A stretch of 64,000 nucleotides of DNA from PLanc-01 sp034678485 (lineage in GTDB: Bacteria; Planctomycetota; Phycisphaerae; Sedimentisphaerales; Anaerobacaceae), in the NCBI GenBank assembly GCA_034678485.1, contig JAXDBU010000101.1, positions 1-64,000 on the forward strand. The letters run 5' to 3'. Numbering within the stretch: the first letter of the stretch is position 1; each line of letters begins with the position of its first letter. The notes under the pieces were generated by a model. It was not told the origin of the DNA, ran no database searches, and worked only from the letters and a program-made list of their open reading frames with translations. The translations under genes were made by a program, and so were the position numbers. Of this stretch, positions 32,038 to 39,737 are shown piece by piece.

Positions 32038-32832
32038 ATGATTGTCGATTGCCATACGCACGTTCGCTCACTGGAGGGTATGGACACCGCTGAGCATTTG
32101 GCCGCGGTCGAAGCGGTGGATGCCTGCATTGTCCTGGCGGCGCATGGCGGCTCCCGGGAGGAAGCCAACCGCAGGCTGTCCGAATATGTCGGCTTGCATC
32201 GCGAGAAGATGGTCGGCTTTGCGGTCGCGGACCCGACGCAGGACCGTCTCAACGGCAAGTTTCTGTCGTCTTTGACCGACAAGCTGGGTCTCAGGGGACT
32301 GGTTCTCTACTGCTCGATGGCGGGTTTCCACCCGGCTCACAGCCAGGCCATGCGGTTCTACGAAGCGGTCCAGGAGGCCGGAATACCGATCTTCTTCCAC
32401 AACAGCAGCCATGCCCTCCGCGCGGAGGCGATCCTGGAATACTCGCAGCCGTATCTGCTGGACGAGGTGGCCCGGGCCTGTCCCCGACTGAGGATGGTCA
32501 TCGCCAACATGGGAGTCCCGTTCGTCGAGCAGACACTGTCCATGGTCTCGAAACACGAGAATGTGTTTGCCGACCTGACGATCCGCCCGAGCAAGATCTG
32601 GCAGACCTATAATATTGTCGTGGCCGCGCACGAGCGCAATGTGATGGACAAACTCCTCTTCGGCAGCGGCTTTCCGGCCGCAAGTTCCGGAGAGTGCATC
32701 GAGGCCTTGCTGGGATTCAACATGCTGCTGACCGATACGAAGCTGCCGACCGTCCCTCGGGGCAGCATCCGCAGCATGATCGAGCGGGACTCGCTGGACC
32801 TACTGGGCATCCGGCACGTCACCGGCCGGTGA
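32038..32832 (+). CDS. Cytosolic amidohydrolase-family protein
   Basis: 264 aa without a signal peptide. It begins directly with the metal-binding strand 'MIVDCHTHVRSLEGM' (His6, His8). 'GIPIFFHNSSHALRAEAIL' brings a central His. The late metal-site segment reads 'LLFGSGFPAASSGE', where the usual 'GSDFP' Asp is Gly, so the metal site or catalysis may differ. 'RSMIERDSLDLLGI' is the typical last helix ('I..NA..LL'). Its relation to the exported amidohydrolase upstream is distant. The gap to the following Na+ symporter is 41 bases, suggesting a shared transcript, perhaps for uptake and hydrolysis of an amide or amino-acid derivative, which is speculative. Confidence 0.8.
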   Translation: MIVDCHTHVRSLEGMDTAEHLAAVEAVDACIVLAAHGGSREEANRRLSEYVGLHREKMVGFAVADPTQDRLNGKFLSSLTDKLGLRGLVLYCSMAGFHPAHSQAMRFYEAVQEAGIPIFFHNSSHALRAEAILEYSQPYLLDEVARACPRLRMVIANMGVPFVEQTLSMVSKHENVFADLTIRPSKIWQTYNIVVAAHERNVMDKLLFGSGFPAASSGECIEALLGFNMLLTDTKLPTVPRGSIRSMIERDSLDLLGIRHVTGR

Positions 32833-32873
32833 TTCGAGGGATCGCCGTCGGCAGACATCCGGGCAATGGATGG

Positions 32874-34454
32874 ATGGCACCTATGGCACAGGGGCGCAAG
32901 GCGCCAAGGGAAGCCTGGGGCAGCAGGTTGGGAGTGATCCTGGCCGTCGCAGGCAGTGCGATTGGGCTGGGCAACTTCCTGCGGTTCCCCGTCCAGGCGG
33001 CCAACAACGGCGGCGGGGCGTTCATGATCCCGTATTTCATCTCCTTCCTGCTGTTGGGCCTGCCGCTGATGTGGATCGAATGGACCATCGGGCGGTTTGG
33101 CGGCGGGTTCGAGCGGAGCACCGCGCCGGGTATCTTCGAGACCGTCTGGCAGAAGAACCGGTTCATCAAGTACTTTGGCGTCATCGGCATCTTCGGCCCG
33201 ACGGTGATTTTCACGTACTACACGTTCGTCGAATCCTGGTTGCTGGGCTACAGCGTCTTCGCCCTGACGGGCAAGTACGCATCGTGCACGGACCAGACGA
33301 GCATGGCCGCCTTCCTGCAGGGCTATCAGGGCCTGGTGCAGAACGAGCATTTCTCCAGTGTCAGCACCGCGTACCTGTTCTTCCTGATTGCCTTCGGACT
33401 CAACATCCTGGTAGTGTGGATCGGGCTGCGAGGGGGCATCGAGCGAGTCTGCAAGTACGGACTGCTCGTGCTGTTCATCTTTGCCGTCGTTATCATGATT
33501 CGCGTGCTGACTCTCGGATCGCCGGACCCGGCCAAGCCCGAGTGGAGCATCAACAACGGGTTGGGCTTCCTGTGGAATCCCCAGTGGAATAAGCTGAAAG
33601 AAGCCAAGGTCTGGCTGGCCGCCGCCGGCCAGATCTTCTTCACACTGAGCGTCGGTTTCGGCGTGATCCTGACCTACGCCAGCTACCTGCGAAAGCGGGA
33701 TGACGTGGCCCTGTCCGGCCTGACTGCCGCGACGACCAACGAGGTCGCGGAGGTCATCCTGGGCGGCAGCATCGTGATCCCGGCCGCATTTGTCTTCTTC
33801 GGGCCCCATGGAACGATGGAAATCGCCAAGGGCGGCGCCTTCGACCTGGGTTTTGTCACGATGCCGCTCGTGCTGCAACAAGTGGCGTTCGGCGAGATCT
33901 TCGCCTTCCTGTGGTTCTTCCTCCTGTTCATCGCGGGAGTCACCAGCTCCATTTCCCTGGCCCTTCCAGCAGTGGTGTTCTTGCAGGACGAGTTCAACCT
34001 GGACCGCAAGACCGCCAGCATCCTGTTCGCAGTCGTGACGTTCAACCTGTGCCAGATCGTGATCTTCTTCAACGGCCAGGGCTCGCTGGCTGAGATGGAT
34101 TTCTGGGGCGGCACCTTCTGCGTGGTCGTTTTTGCCTTGATCGAGGTGATCCTGTTCGCATGGGTGTTCGGCATGGACAAGGCCTGGGGCGAACTCCACA
34201 GTGGCTCCGGCATCCACATCCCCAGGGTCTATCGCTTCATCATCAAGTATGTCACGCCGATATTCCTGCTGCTGATCCTCGGGTACTGGTTCGTCCAGGA
34301 GGGGTGGCCGACGCTGTTGCTGGAGAAGACGCCCACGGAGAAAGTTCCCTTCGTGATCGGGGTGCGCGTGCTGATGGTCGATCTCTTCGCGGCGCTGGCG
34401 TTCCTGGTCTGGCTGGCGTGGCGGAAACGGGAGAACCGGGAGGCGACGAAATGA
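32874..34454 (+). CDS. Sodium-dependent NSS-family transporter (MetP-like)
   Basis: 526 aa with 12 transmembrane segments. TM1 'VAGSAIGLGNFLRFPVQAANNGGGAFMIPYF' carries the unwound Na+/substrate site of LeuT-type neurotransmitter:sodium symporters. 'QIFFTLSVGFGVILTYASYLRKRDD' is TM6, and 'LPLVLQ'/'SSISLALPAVVFLQDEF' is the TM8 region. It imports amino acids with sodium. The ATG at 32874 is the earliest plausible start. Its last codons overlap the ATG of a 32-residue membrane protein that matches the small subunit found with MetP-type NSS carriers, so methionine/alanine-like substrates are a reasonable but unproven guess. Confidence 0.92.
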   Translation: MAPMAQGRKAPREAWGSRLGVILAVAGSAIGLGNFLRFPVQAANNGGGAFMIPYFISFLLLGLPLMWIEWTIGRFGGGFERSTAPGIFETVWQKNRFIKYFGVIGIFGPTVIFTYYTFVESWLLGYSVFALTGKYASCTDQTSMAAFLQGYQGLVQNEHFSSVSTAYLFFLIAFGLNILVVWIGLRGGIERVCKYGLLVLFIFAVVIMIRVLTLGSPDPAKPEWSINNGLGFLWNPQWNKLKEAKVWLAAAGQIFFTLSVGFGVILTYASYLRKRDDVALSGLTAATTNEVAEVILGGSIVIPAAFVFFGPHGTMEIAKGGAFDLGFVTMPLVLQQVAFGEIFAFLWFFLLFIAGVTSSISLALPAVVFLQDEFNLDRKTASILFAVVTFNLCQIVIFFNGQGSLAEMDFWGGTFCVVVFALIEVILFAWVFGMDKAWGELHSGSGIHIPRVYRFIIKYVTPIFLLLILGYWFVQEGWPTLLLEKTPTEKVPFVIGVRVLMVDLFAALAFLVWLAWRKRENREATK

Positions 34455-34549
34455 CCGTCACAGGCTGGACCTTTCTCGCAGTTAGTTGGAGCACCATCCT
34501 CGGGCTGGCTCTTTTCTGTTTCTATCGGACTCTCAGAAAGAAGAGCTGA
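34451..34549 (+). CDS. MetS-like NSS transporter small subunit, 32 aa
   Basis: A 32-codon gene whose ATG overlaps the transporter's stop (ATGA). It encodes one transmembrane helix between 'MTVTGWTFLAVSWSTILG' and a basic tail, 'YRTLRKKS'. This is the size, topology and position of the MetS/MaAIMP small subunit required by the Corynebacterium MetP methionine carrier. Overlap implies translational coupling and a fixed stoichiometry. It is easily missed because of its length. Confidence 0.8.
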   Translation: MTVTGWTFLAVSWSTILGLALFCFYRTLRKKS

Positions 34550-34573
34550 CCTGTGCGCCGCCTTCCCCCGGGA

Positions 34574-34846
34574 TTACTTAGGCTTGAAGCCTTTGACCCG
34601 GTCGCTGGTGTACTTGCCGATCGCCTTTTCCATGTCGATGTCCGTGATGTTCGCGAGCGTGCAGAGCCACGCGAAGACGTCCGCGAATTCCTCCTCCATA
34701 TTGGCCCGGTCGTTGTTCTGGGCCAGGGCCGTGGACAGTTCACCGACCTCCTCGACGAACCACATGAAAGTGCGCGGCACGCCACGCTCCTGATCTCGTT
34801 CCTTGTATCTTCGAGCGATCAGCTCCTGGAACTCACGGATTTGCAT
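34574..34846 (-). CDS. MazG-like nucleotide pyrophosphohydrolase
   Basis: 90 aa, an all-alpha NTP pyrophosphohydrolase domain. The magnesium-binding motif is complete: 'WFVEEVGELSTAL' (EExxE) and 'EEFADVFAWL' (ExxD). Proteins of this size act on (d)NTPs or related nucleotides as house-cleaning enzymes. An upstream TTG would add six residues; the ATG at 34846 gives the family's usual 'MQIREFQELI' start. It lies 78 bases downstream of the Rrf2 gene on the same strand and converges on the MetS-like gene with a 24-base gap. Confidence 0.88.
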   Translation of the reverse strand: MQIREFQELIARRYKERDQERGVPRTFMWFVEEVGELSTALAQNNDRANMEEEFADVFAWLCTLANITDIDMEKAIGKYTSDRVKGFKPK

Positions 34847-34924
34847 GGCGTGCGCGCACCCCAACTTGTCGGGAAAAAATCACCTCACTACCGTCCGACC
34901 GCCGAACGTGTCGAACCTGCGATT

Positions 34925-35326
34925 CTACTTGCCGCCGATCAGGGCGGAGAGCTTCGTCTTCTGGAAGACACCCTTGGCCTGGGCGATCGCTTTGTTGTAC
35001 GTCTGCTCGGCCCGGATGCTGTACGGGTCATTGCCGGCCTGATCGGTCAGGTTCAGCTCGCCCGTGAGCGGGCCGTCCACCGCCTCGATCACCTCGAGCA
35101 TCGTGATCTTGGCCGGGGGTTTGGCCAGAGAGAACCCGCCTCGGGGACCTCGCTTGCTGCGCAGGACGTTGGCGCGGACCAACTGCTGGAGGATCTTCAG
35201 GAGGTACTCGAGCGGAATGTCATACTGGTTGGAGATATCCTGTGACAGGACCACGCCATCGCCCTGATTCTTGGCGATGTACCCAACGGCCAACAACGCG
35301 TATCCGGTGGATCTGCTAACTCTCAT
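34925..35326 (-). CDS. Rrf2-family transcriptional regulator without Fe-S cysteines
   Basis: 133 aa. The winged helix is typical: 'MRVSRSTGYALLAVGYIAKN' at the start, recognition helix region 'ISNQYDIPLEYLLKILQQLVRANVLRSKRGPRGGFSLAKPPAKITMLEVIEAVDGP'. Many Rrf2 proteins (IscR, NsrR) bind an Fe-S cluster with three cysteines near residues 90-105. Here there is no cysteine at all, so this member would sense something else or act apo. GGAAGGAGAAGATT gives a strong ribosome site. The target is unknown; its own leader and the MazG gene are candidates. Confidence 0.88.
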   Translation of the reverse strand: MRVSRSTGYALLAVGYIAKNQGDGVVLSQDISNQYDIPLEYLLKILQQLVRANVLRSKRGPRGGFSLAKPPAKITMLEVIEAVDGPLTGELNLTDQAGNDPYSIRAEQTYNKAIAQAKGVFQKTKLSALIGGK

Positions 35327-35756
35327 AATCTTCTCCTTCCATACACCAGGAACTTGTCAAAAAGATAAAAATGCGCGATGCGGGCGGTGTATCAACCCAG
35401 CCGTCGAGGACGGCTGCGCTACCCGCATTGTGCCCGAATTCCTTCGGAGAACCACTGTCACGATGTCCGGCATGGGCTGGGCCCGCCGAGGCGAACGAGC
35501 AGAGCCGCACAAACACAAGGACCGACTTGTGGCAGCAACCGCTTCGGTACGCGATATACCCCACGCTACCATTGCCCGCGAGGCCCGCGCCGCAGATTAC
35601 GACGACCCCGCCGCAATTCGGTATTATTATCCATTGTTGACTTCAAATGGCAAGAGTTTTGTCCAGAGAAATCCACAATTTATCCAACGCCGGTGCAATT
35701 GATTGCCGAAATATGAATGGACTCATCCGGCGCCGGCGGATCGCGACGCAAAAGTC
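35327..35756. other. Gene-free region upstream of the STAS gene
   Basis: About 430 bases between divergent transcripts. A perfect 8-bp hairpin CAGCCGTC-GAG-GACGGCTG lies at 35398-35416. The rest shows no protein homology, and the frames across it have no start with a ribosome site. The last 130 bases turn AT-rich before the STAS promoter. Confidence 0.5.
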
Positions 35757-35785
35757 TTGACAGGCGCCGCAGGGGCCCTTAGGAT
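35757..35785 (+). promoter_or_regulatory. Sigma70-type promoter of the STAS gene
   Basis: Consensus TTGACA (35757-35762), 17-base spacer, TAGGAT (35780-35785). The predicted start (about 35792) is downstream of an alternative ATG at 35784, which supports the ATG at 35823. Confidence 0.55.
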
Positions 35786-35822
35786 GGCCGCGTTTGCATG
35801 GGTGGCTGCTCGGGAGACCGTT

Positions 35823-36191
35823 ATGGCTGCAATTCAGCCGCGTATAAGTGTCGAGTATAAAGATGAAGCTACAATCGTGGCCTTCACGGATGAGAAGATC
35901 CTGGAGGAGACGGACGTCCGCGATCTGCGTGAGGCCGTGGAATCCGTCGTCGAGCAGGCCTCGGGGATTCACCTCGTCCTGGATTTTCGTCATGTCAAGT
36001 TCCTTTCATCGGCGGTGCTGGGCCTGCTGATCCGGATCAGCAAGCGGGTCTACGAGCGGGAGGGGGAGTTACGGCTCTGTAATATTCACCCGGGGATCCA
36101 CGAGGTGTTCAAAATCACCCGGTTGACCAACGTTTTTGAGATCTACGAAGATGTCGACAGCGCAACACGCAGCTTCTCCGAGCAGCGATAA
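35823..36191 (+). CDS. STAS-domain anti-sigma-factor antagonist (RsbV/SpoIIAA type)
   Basis: 122 aa, a single STAS domain. 'IHLVLDFRHVKFLSSAVLGLLIRI' contains the serine (FLSSAVLG) that a partner kinase phosphorylates in partner-switching systems. The N-terminal strands are 'RISVEYKDEATIVAFTDEKI'. Unphosphorylated protein binds and sequesters the RsbW-like kinase. The RsbW-like gene starts 93 bases downstream, so the two form a likely pair. No sigma factor gene is adjacent, so the output could be a distant sigma factor or another protein, and the next two genes are candidates. Confidence 0.9.
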   Translation: MAAIQPRISVEYKDEATIVAFTDEKILEETDVRDLREAVESVVEQASGIHLVLDFRHVKFLSSAVLGLLIRISKRVYEREGELRLCNIHPGIHEVFKITRLTNVFEIYEDVDSATRSFSEQR

Positions 36192-36284
36192 CCAACAGGG
36201 CTCCTGATGCCTGCGTGAGACCCATCCAGGGCGTCCTCGCGAGGGACCGCCCCGACGGGTGTTTGAACAAGAAGGTGGACGGTT

Positions 36285-36737
36285 ATGGCGGCTGAGACGC
36301 CGGTTAGATGTTCCCTTGTAGTCAAGAGTGAGCCGTCGGCCCTGGGCAGGCCGTGTCGCCAGATTCTGGCGGCGCTCGATGCACAGGGATTCAGTCAGGA
36401 TGATATCTTCGCCGTTCATCTGGCTCTGGAGGAGGCCTTCCTCAATGCCGTCAAACACGGCAACAGAATGGATCCGACCAAGAAAGTGACGCTCGAGTAC
36501 GCGGTGGATCAGGAGAAGGTGGAGATCAACATTACCGATGAGGGGGCAGGATTCGATCCTCGCACGATTCCCGACCCTCGCGTGGGGGCCAACCTGTACC
36601 GCCCGGAGGGTCGTGGTCTGCTGCTGATCGCTGCCTACATGCATACCGTGGGGTATAACGCCCAGGGCAACGGTCTCCGCATGATCCGCTACAAGGGGCG
36701 TCCGACCCCGGAAGCCGGAAAGGCATCCATCGGTTGA
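36285..36737 (+). CDS. RsbW-like serine kinase / anti-sigma factor (HATPase_c)
   Basis: 150 aa GHKL ATPase. N box 'LALEEAFLNAVKHGNRMD' (Glu and Asn for Mg-ATP), G1 'INITDEGAGFDPRTIPD', and G2 'EGRGLLLIAAYMHTVGYN' are complete, so it should bind ATP and phosphorylate the STAS serine. Length is that of RsbW/SpoIIAB. It differs from the histidine-kinase version by lacking any H-box. It sits directly behind the STAS gene, with an unknown 153-aa gene downstream. Confidence 0.92.
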   Translation: MAAETPVRCSLVVKSEPSALGRPCRQILAALDAQGFSQDDIFAVHLALEEAFLNAVKHGNRMDPTKKVTLEYAVDQEKVEINITDEGAGFDPRTIPDPRVGANLYRPEGRGLLLIAAYMHTVGYNAQGNGLRMIRYKGRPTPEAGKASIG

Positions 36738-36843
36738 GCGGGTGCCGTGTCCTCGGTGTCCGCGCATCGCACGTCGTCATCTGTTTTCCTTCGATCTCAA
36801 CGCCCCATAATCGCACTCGATCGCGGTCCACATGCTCCTTGCC

Positions 36844-36858
36844 GGGCGAAAAACGCCC
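36844..36858. other. Short hairpin GGGCG-AAAAA-CGCCC
   Basis: Perfect 5-bp stem with an A5 loop between the kinase gene and the 153-aa gene. There is no T-tract after it, so a terminator is not certain. Confidence 0.35.
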
Positions 36859-36960
36859 TGTGGAGGCCCTCGGGTCGGGAGATTGCAAAGCCCCCATCCC
36901 TTCCGGCCGAAATTCATCCTGTCGATTGCGTCCTGTTCATACAATGAAGGAGCCGGCCGA

Positions 36961-37422
36961 ATGGATCTCTGCAATACGAAAACGTCCGACACGCACGTTC
37001 TGAGCGAACAGATTGCCCAGGAGGTGTTCGAGATGCTCCCGGAGCGAGGGCCGATCCTGGGCTTCATGGATCGCACCGGGGAGTTCTGGTCCAGCCATCC
37101 GGAAGAATTCGCCCAACTGGGCATCGGAGAGACATTTCTCCAGGACCTGCGGGCCAAGGTCGATGACGGCGTCGAGCCGGTTCTCAGCCAGGTCGGCGAG
37201 ACCAGTGTAACCATGGCGCAGCTTGCGACCGATCAGACCCGTTGCGGATACGTGGTCGTGATTCTCCCACGATATAGCCCGGAATCAGCCCTCACGAACA
37301 TCGATCTGGTCGAGACGCTGCTCAATGAGATCACCCTGATCGCCAGGCTCGTCGAGAAGACCAACACCCTGGCAAAAGGGCAAGTCAATCACTACAAGGG
37401 TCTGGCGTACTCGGTCAACTGA
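36961..37422 (+). CDS. Unknown 153-aa protein of the signalling cluster
   Basis: No family recognised. AAGGAG precedes the ATG. The protein is soluble and acidic, with 'EQIAQEVFEMLPERGPILGFMDRTGEFWSSHPEEF' at the start, a central helix 'DDGVEPVLSQVGETSVTMAQL', a strand 'RCGYVVVILPRYSPE' and a long C-terminal helix 'NIDLVETLLNEITLIARLVEKTN'. The mix of alternate strands and helices is compatible with a GAF/roadblock-like sensor, but this is only a guess. Position between an RsbW-like kinase and a pseudo-xylanase suggests a part in the same signalling pathway. Confidence 0.7.
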   Translation: MDLCNTKTSDTHVLSEQIAQEVFEMLPERGPILGFMDRTGEFWSSHPEEFAQLGIGETFLQDLRAKVDDGVEPVLSQVGETSVTMAQLATDQTRCGYVVVILPRYSPESALTNIDLVETLLNEITLIARLVEKTNTLAKGQVNHYKGLAYSVN

Positions 37423-37512
37423 CCGATTGGGGAACCGTCGGTCGTCGGATGGCTGCAGACGCCGTCGGGGGGCGAGTACCGCGGAGTGCGGAATACCAAA
37501 CGACTTTTTGCG

Positions 37513-37541
37513 TTGGCTTGCCGTCACGCGGCTGCTATAAT
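37513..37541 (+). promoter_or_regulatory. Promoter of the GH10-like protein gene
   Basis: TTGGCT (37513-37518), 17-base spacer, consensus TATAAT (37536-37541). The leader before the GTG at 37613 is about 65 bases. Confidence 0.5.
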
Positions 37542-37612
37542 GCGCCTGCCGCATTTCGCAGGCGTCTGCGGGATGCACAATCGGGGTCGGACTGTGGGAT
37601 CGGGACAGTGGA

Positions 37613-39088
37613 GTGAAGTTTCAGGTTTTCAGAGACGGCAAGGTAGTCAACGATTTCTCCCCGTCCGGTGCGTATCTCTTCGGCACGGACGGGATCAGCA
37701 TTCGGCGAGCCCGGATCGGGTTCTCCGACGGTTGTGTCGAATGCACCCGGCCGAATCCTGAAACCGCCGGCCTGGCGCTGCTCTGGCCCATCGAGGATTT
37801 CGGCAAGATTCTGTTGCCGACCACCTGCCTGCCCGACAGGGATCGGCCCTATATCCTCAACATTGAGCTGGCGAGAGCCAAGCTCATGCAGATCACGAAC
37901 CGGCGCGAGGACTGGTCGTTCTTCGACAACGTCGAAGGACTGGAGGAAATCGCGAAACAGTCCCAAGACCTGTTCGTCAAGGCGATCCAGAGCATCAAGG
38001 ATGCCCCCGTTGCCTCGCAGTTGGCCGACGCGTCGCTGCGCAAAGCGACGATCTATTCCGAGAAACTCGCCGTCCGACAGGGCAAGTCCCTGTTCGACAA
38101 ACGGCGCAAGAGCCCTGGCTTCGGCCGTGGCTGCATGGGTTGCCGAGTGGACCCCAACCTCCTGACAAAGCCGCTGTACATCGACCGACTGCTGGAATCC
38201 TTCGCCTCGGTCACGCTGCCGATCAACTGGGCCCGGATCGAAACCCGCCAGGGACATTTCGATTTCTCCTTGATCGACAGTTGTATGGCGATCCTGAGTC
38301 GAAAGAAGCTGGTGATCTCCGCCGGGCCGCTCCTGCGCTTCACGGAAGACCACCTGCCGGAATGGCTGCTCCGATCCGGCGTCGGGTTCGAGAGGATGCG
38401 GGAACTGGCGTATCAGTTCGTCTCCAGAGTGGTCGCCCGCTATGCCGCGGTTGTCCATCGCTGGTATGTCGTCAGCGGCCTGAATGCCTTCAACCAGTTC
38501 AGCTTCAATTTCGAGCAGATCCTTGAGATGACCCGCGCCGCCAACATGGCCGTGCGGGCCGCAGGCAGCAGGGCGGTGCGAATCGTCGAGGTCAGCAGCC
38601 CCTGGGGCGAGTACTACGCTACGACACCCAACAGCATACCGCCCTTCGTCTACATGGACATGGTCGTCCAGAGCGGAACCAGTTTCGACGCCTTCGCGCT
38701 GCAGGTGCGCTTCGGCAAAGATGAGAACGGGCTGCACCTTCGGGATATGATGCAGATTTCCTCGATTCTCGACTGCTTCGGTCCTATCGCCAAGCCATTG
38801 TATATCACCGATGTCGAGATCCCGAGCAAACACGGCAAGGGCAAGTTCGACGTGGAGCTCGCCGGCGTCTGGCACCGACGGTGGGACCAGAGCCATCAGG
38901 GCCAGTGGCTGGAGCGGTTCTACAAGATTGCGATGAGCAAACCGTTCGTCGAAGCGGTGAACTACGGCAGCCTGGCCGACGGCGACGGCGGCACGATCGC
39001 CCACAGCGGCTTGCTCAGCCAGGAGTTGGAGCCGAAGGAGTCCCTCGGGATTCTCAAGAAAATGCATCTGTCGGTGCTCAGGCGATAG
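37613..39088 (+). CDS. Intracellular GH10-fold protein without catalytic glutamates
   Basis: 491 aa, no signal peptide, GTG start. Residues 1-175 form an N-terminal domain I do not recognise ('MKFQVFRDGKVVNDFSPSGA', 'ELARAKLMQITNRREDWSFF'). It ends with a 'GRGCMGCRVDP' link. Residues about 180-460 resemble a GH10 barrel: 'LPINWARIETRQGHFDFSLIDSCMAIL', 'HRWYVVSGLNAFNQF' at 284, 'ALQVRFGKD', 'LYITDVEIPS' at 398. At the acid/base position (WDVVNE in xylanases) there is Gly289. At the nucleophile position (ITELDIP) there is Asp400, followed by Glu402. It is therefore probably non-hydrolytic and may be a sugar-sensing or scaffold protein. Automated pipelines would likely call it a xylanase. Confidence 0.72.
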   Translation: MKFQVFRDGKVVNDFSPSGAYLFGTDGISIRRARIGFSDGCVECTRPNPETAGLALLWPIEDFGKILLPTTCLPDRDRPYILNIELARAKLMQITNRREDWSFFDNVEGLEEIAKQSQDLFVKAIQSIKDAPVASQLADASLRKATIYSEKLAVRQGKSLFDKRRKSPGFGRGCMGCRVDPNLLTKPLYIDRLLESFASVTLPINWARIETRQGHFDFSLIDSCMAILSRKKLVISAGPLLRFTEDHLPEWLLRSGVGFERMRELAYQFVSRVVARYAAVVHRWYVVSGLNAFNQFSFNFEQILEMTRAANMAVRAAGSRAVRIVEVSSPWGEYYATTPNSIPPFVYMDMVVQSGTSFDAFALQVRFGKDENGLHLRDMMQISSILDCFGPIAKPLYITDVEIPSKHGKGKFDVELAGVWHRRWDQSHQGQWLERFYKIAMSKPFVEAVNYGSLADGDGGTIAHSGLLSQELEPKESLGILKKMHLSVLRR

Positions 39089-39117
39089 CGTGACGTGTCG
39101 GCGATGGGCGGGATCGT

Positions 39118-39522
39118 ATGGAGAAGCGGACGGCGGCACAGGATCGCGGACTTGAAGCGGCTCAATCTCTCGGATTCACGGTTGGCTCCTGCTTTTGCCT
39201 GGTCCTATTGGTGGTCTTCTCGCAGCGATTCGCACACGGCGAGGCCGCCGGACAAGGGCCTGTGCCTTCGGGGCGAGTCAATCCAAATACAGCGCCGGCA
39301 GTCAGTCTGGCCCGGCTCCCAGGGATCGGTCTGGCCCGTGCCCGCGCGATCGTGGCGCTTCGCGACCATCTCCAGGATCGTGCGGGACGCAGAATCGCCT
39401 TCCGAACTGCCGATGATATGAGCCAAGTCAAGGGAATTGGCCCGGCTACAATTGAGGGGATTCGGCCCTGGCTGCAATTCGATCCATCGCCGGGCGATGC
39501 CAACGAGCCTCCTGTGGGATGA
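39118..39522 (+). CDS. ComEA-like helix-hairpin-helix protein with N-terminal anchor
   Basis: 134 aa. One transmembrane segment ('VGSCFCLVLLVVFSQRFA', about 22-40), then tandem helix-hairpin-helix motifs: 'VNPNTAPAVSLARLPGIGLARARAIVALRDHL' and 'MSQVKGIGPATIEGIRPWLQF'. ComEA proteins bind DNA outside the membrane during uptake. The same fold occurs in type II secretion GspK, so the role is not certain. It starts 29 bases after the GH10-like gene and may be on its transcript. The insertion sequence begins 76 bases after its stop. Confidence 0.82.
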   Translation: MEKRTAAQDRGLEAAQSLGFTVGSCFCLVLLVVFSQRFAHGEAAGQGPVPSGRVNPNTAPAVSLARLPGIGLARARAIVALRDHLQDRAGRRIAFRTADDMSQVKGIGPATIEGIRPWLQFDPSPGDANEPPVG

Positions 39523-39589
39523 CTTGCCTTTCTACGCCGAAGGCAGAGTACTGCCGCCAACCCACCCCACGCGAAGCGATCCAAGCACG

Positions 39590-39598
39590 TATCAGGCG
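39590..39598 (+). repeat. Target-site duplication, left copy (TATCAGGCG)
   Basis: TATCAGGCG directly abuts the left end of the insertion sequence; the identical 9 bases follow its right end at 41473-41481. Confidence 0.85.
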
Positions 39599-39611
39599 CA
39601 GCGATTCCGCA
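39599..39611 (+). repeat. Left terminal inverted repeat of the insertion sequence
   Basis: CAGCGATTCCGCA, exact reverse complement of 41460-41472. Confidence 0.9.
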
Positions 39612-39703
39612 AAGCAGTGTGAGGCGATGCAGGGAACTGTCGGATAATCCAGGGGTTGCGGTGATTTTCTGCGGGCAGGAGCAGATTCGTATTCGTTTTT
39701 GGG

Positions 39704-39731
39704 TTGACAGGGGGTGGTGTTCTGGTACTAT
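39704..39731 (+). promoter_or_regulatory. Promoter of the insertion sequence
   Basis: Consensus TTGACA (39704-39709), 16-base spacer, TACTAT (39726-39731). A start at about 39738 would coincide with the first ATG, i.e. a leaderless message, unless the ATG at 39774 is used. Confidence 0.5.
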
Positions 39732-39737
39732 AGTAAT

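Noticed and set aside
35371..35716. Small frames between the Rrf2 and STAS genes
   Set aside because: No ribosome sites, Arg/Pro-rich composition, and they overlap a hairpin and a promoter.
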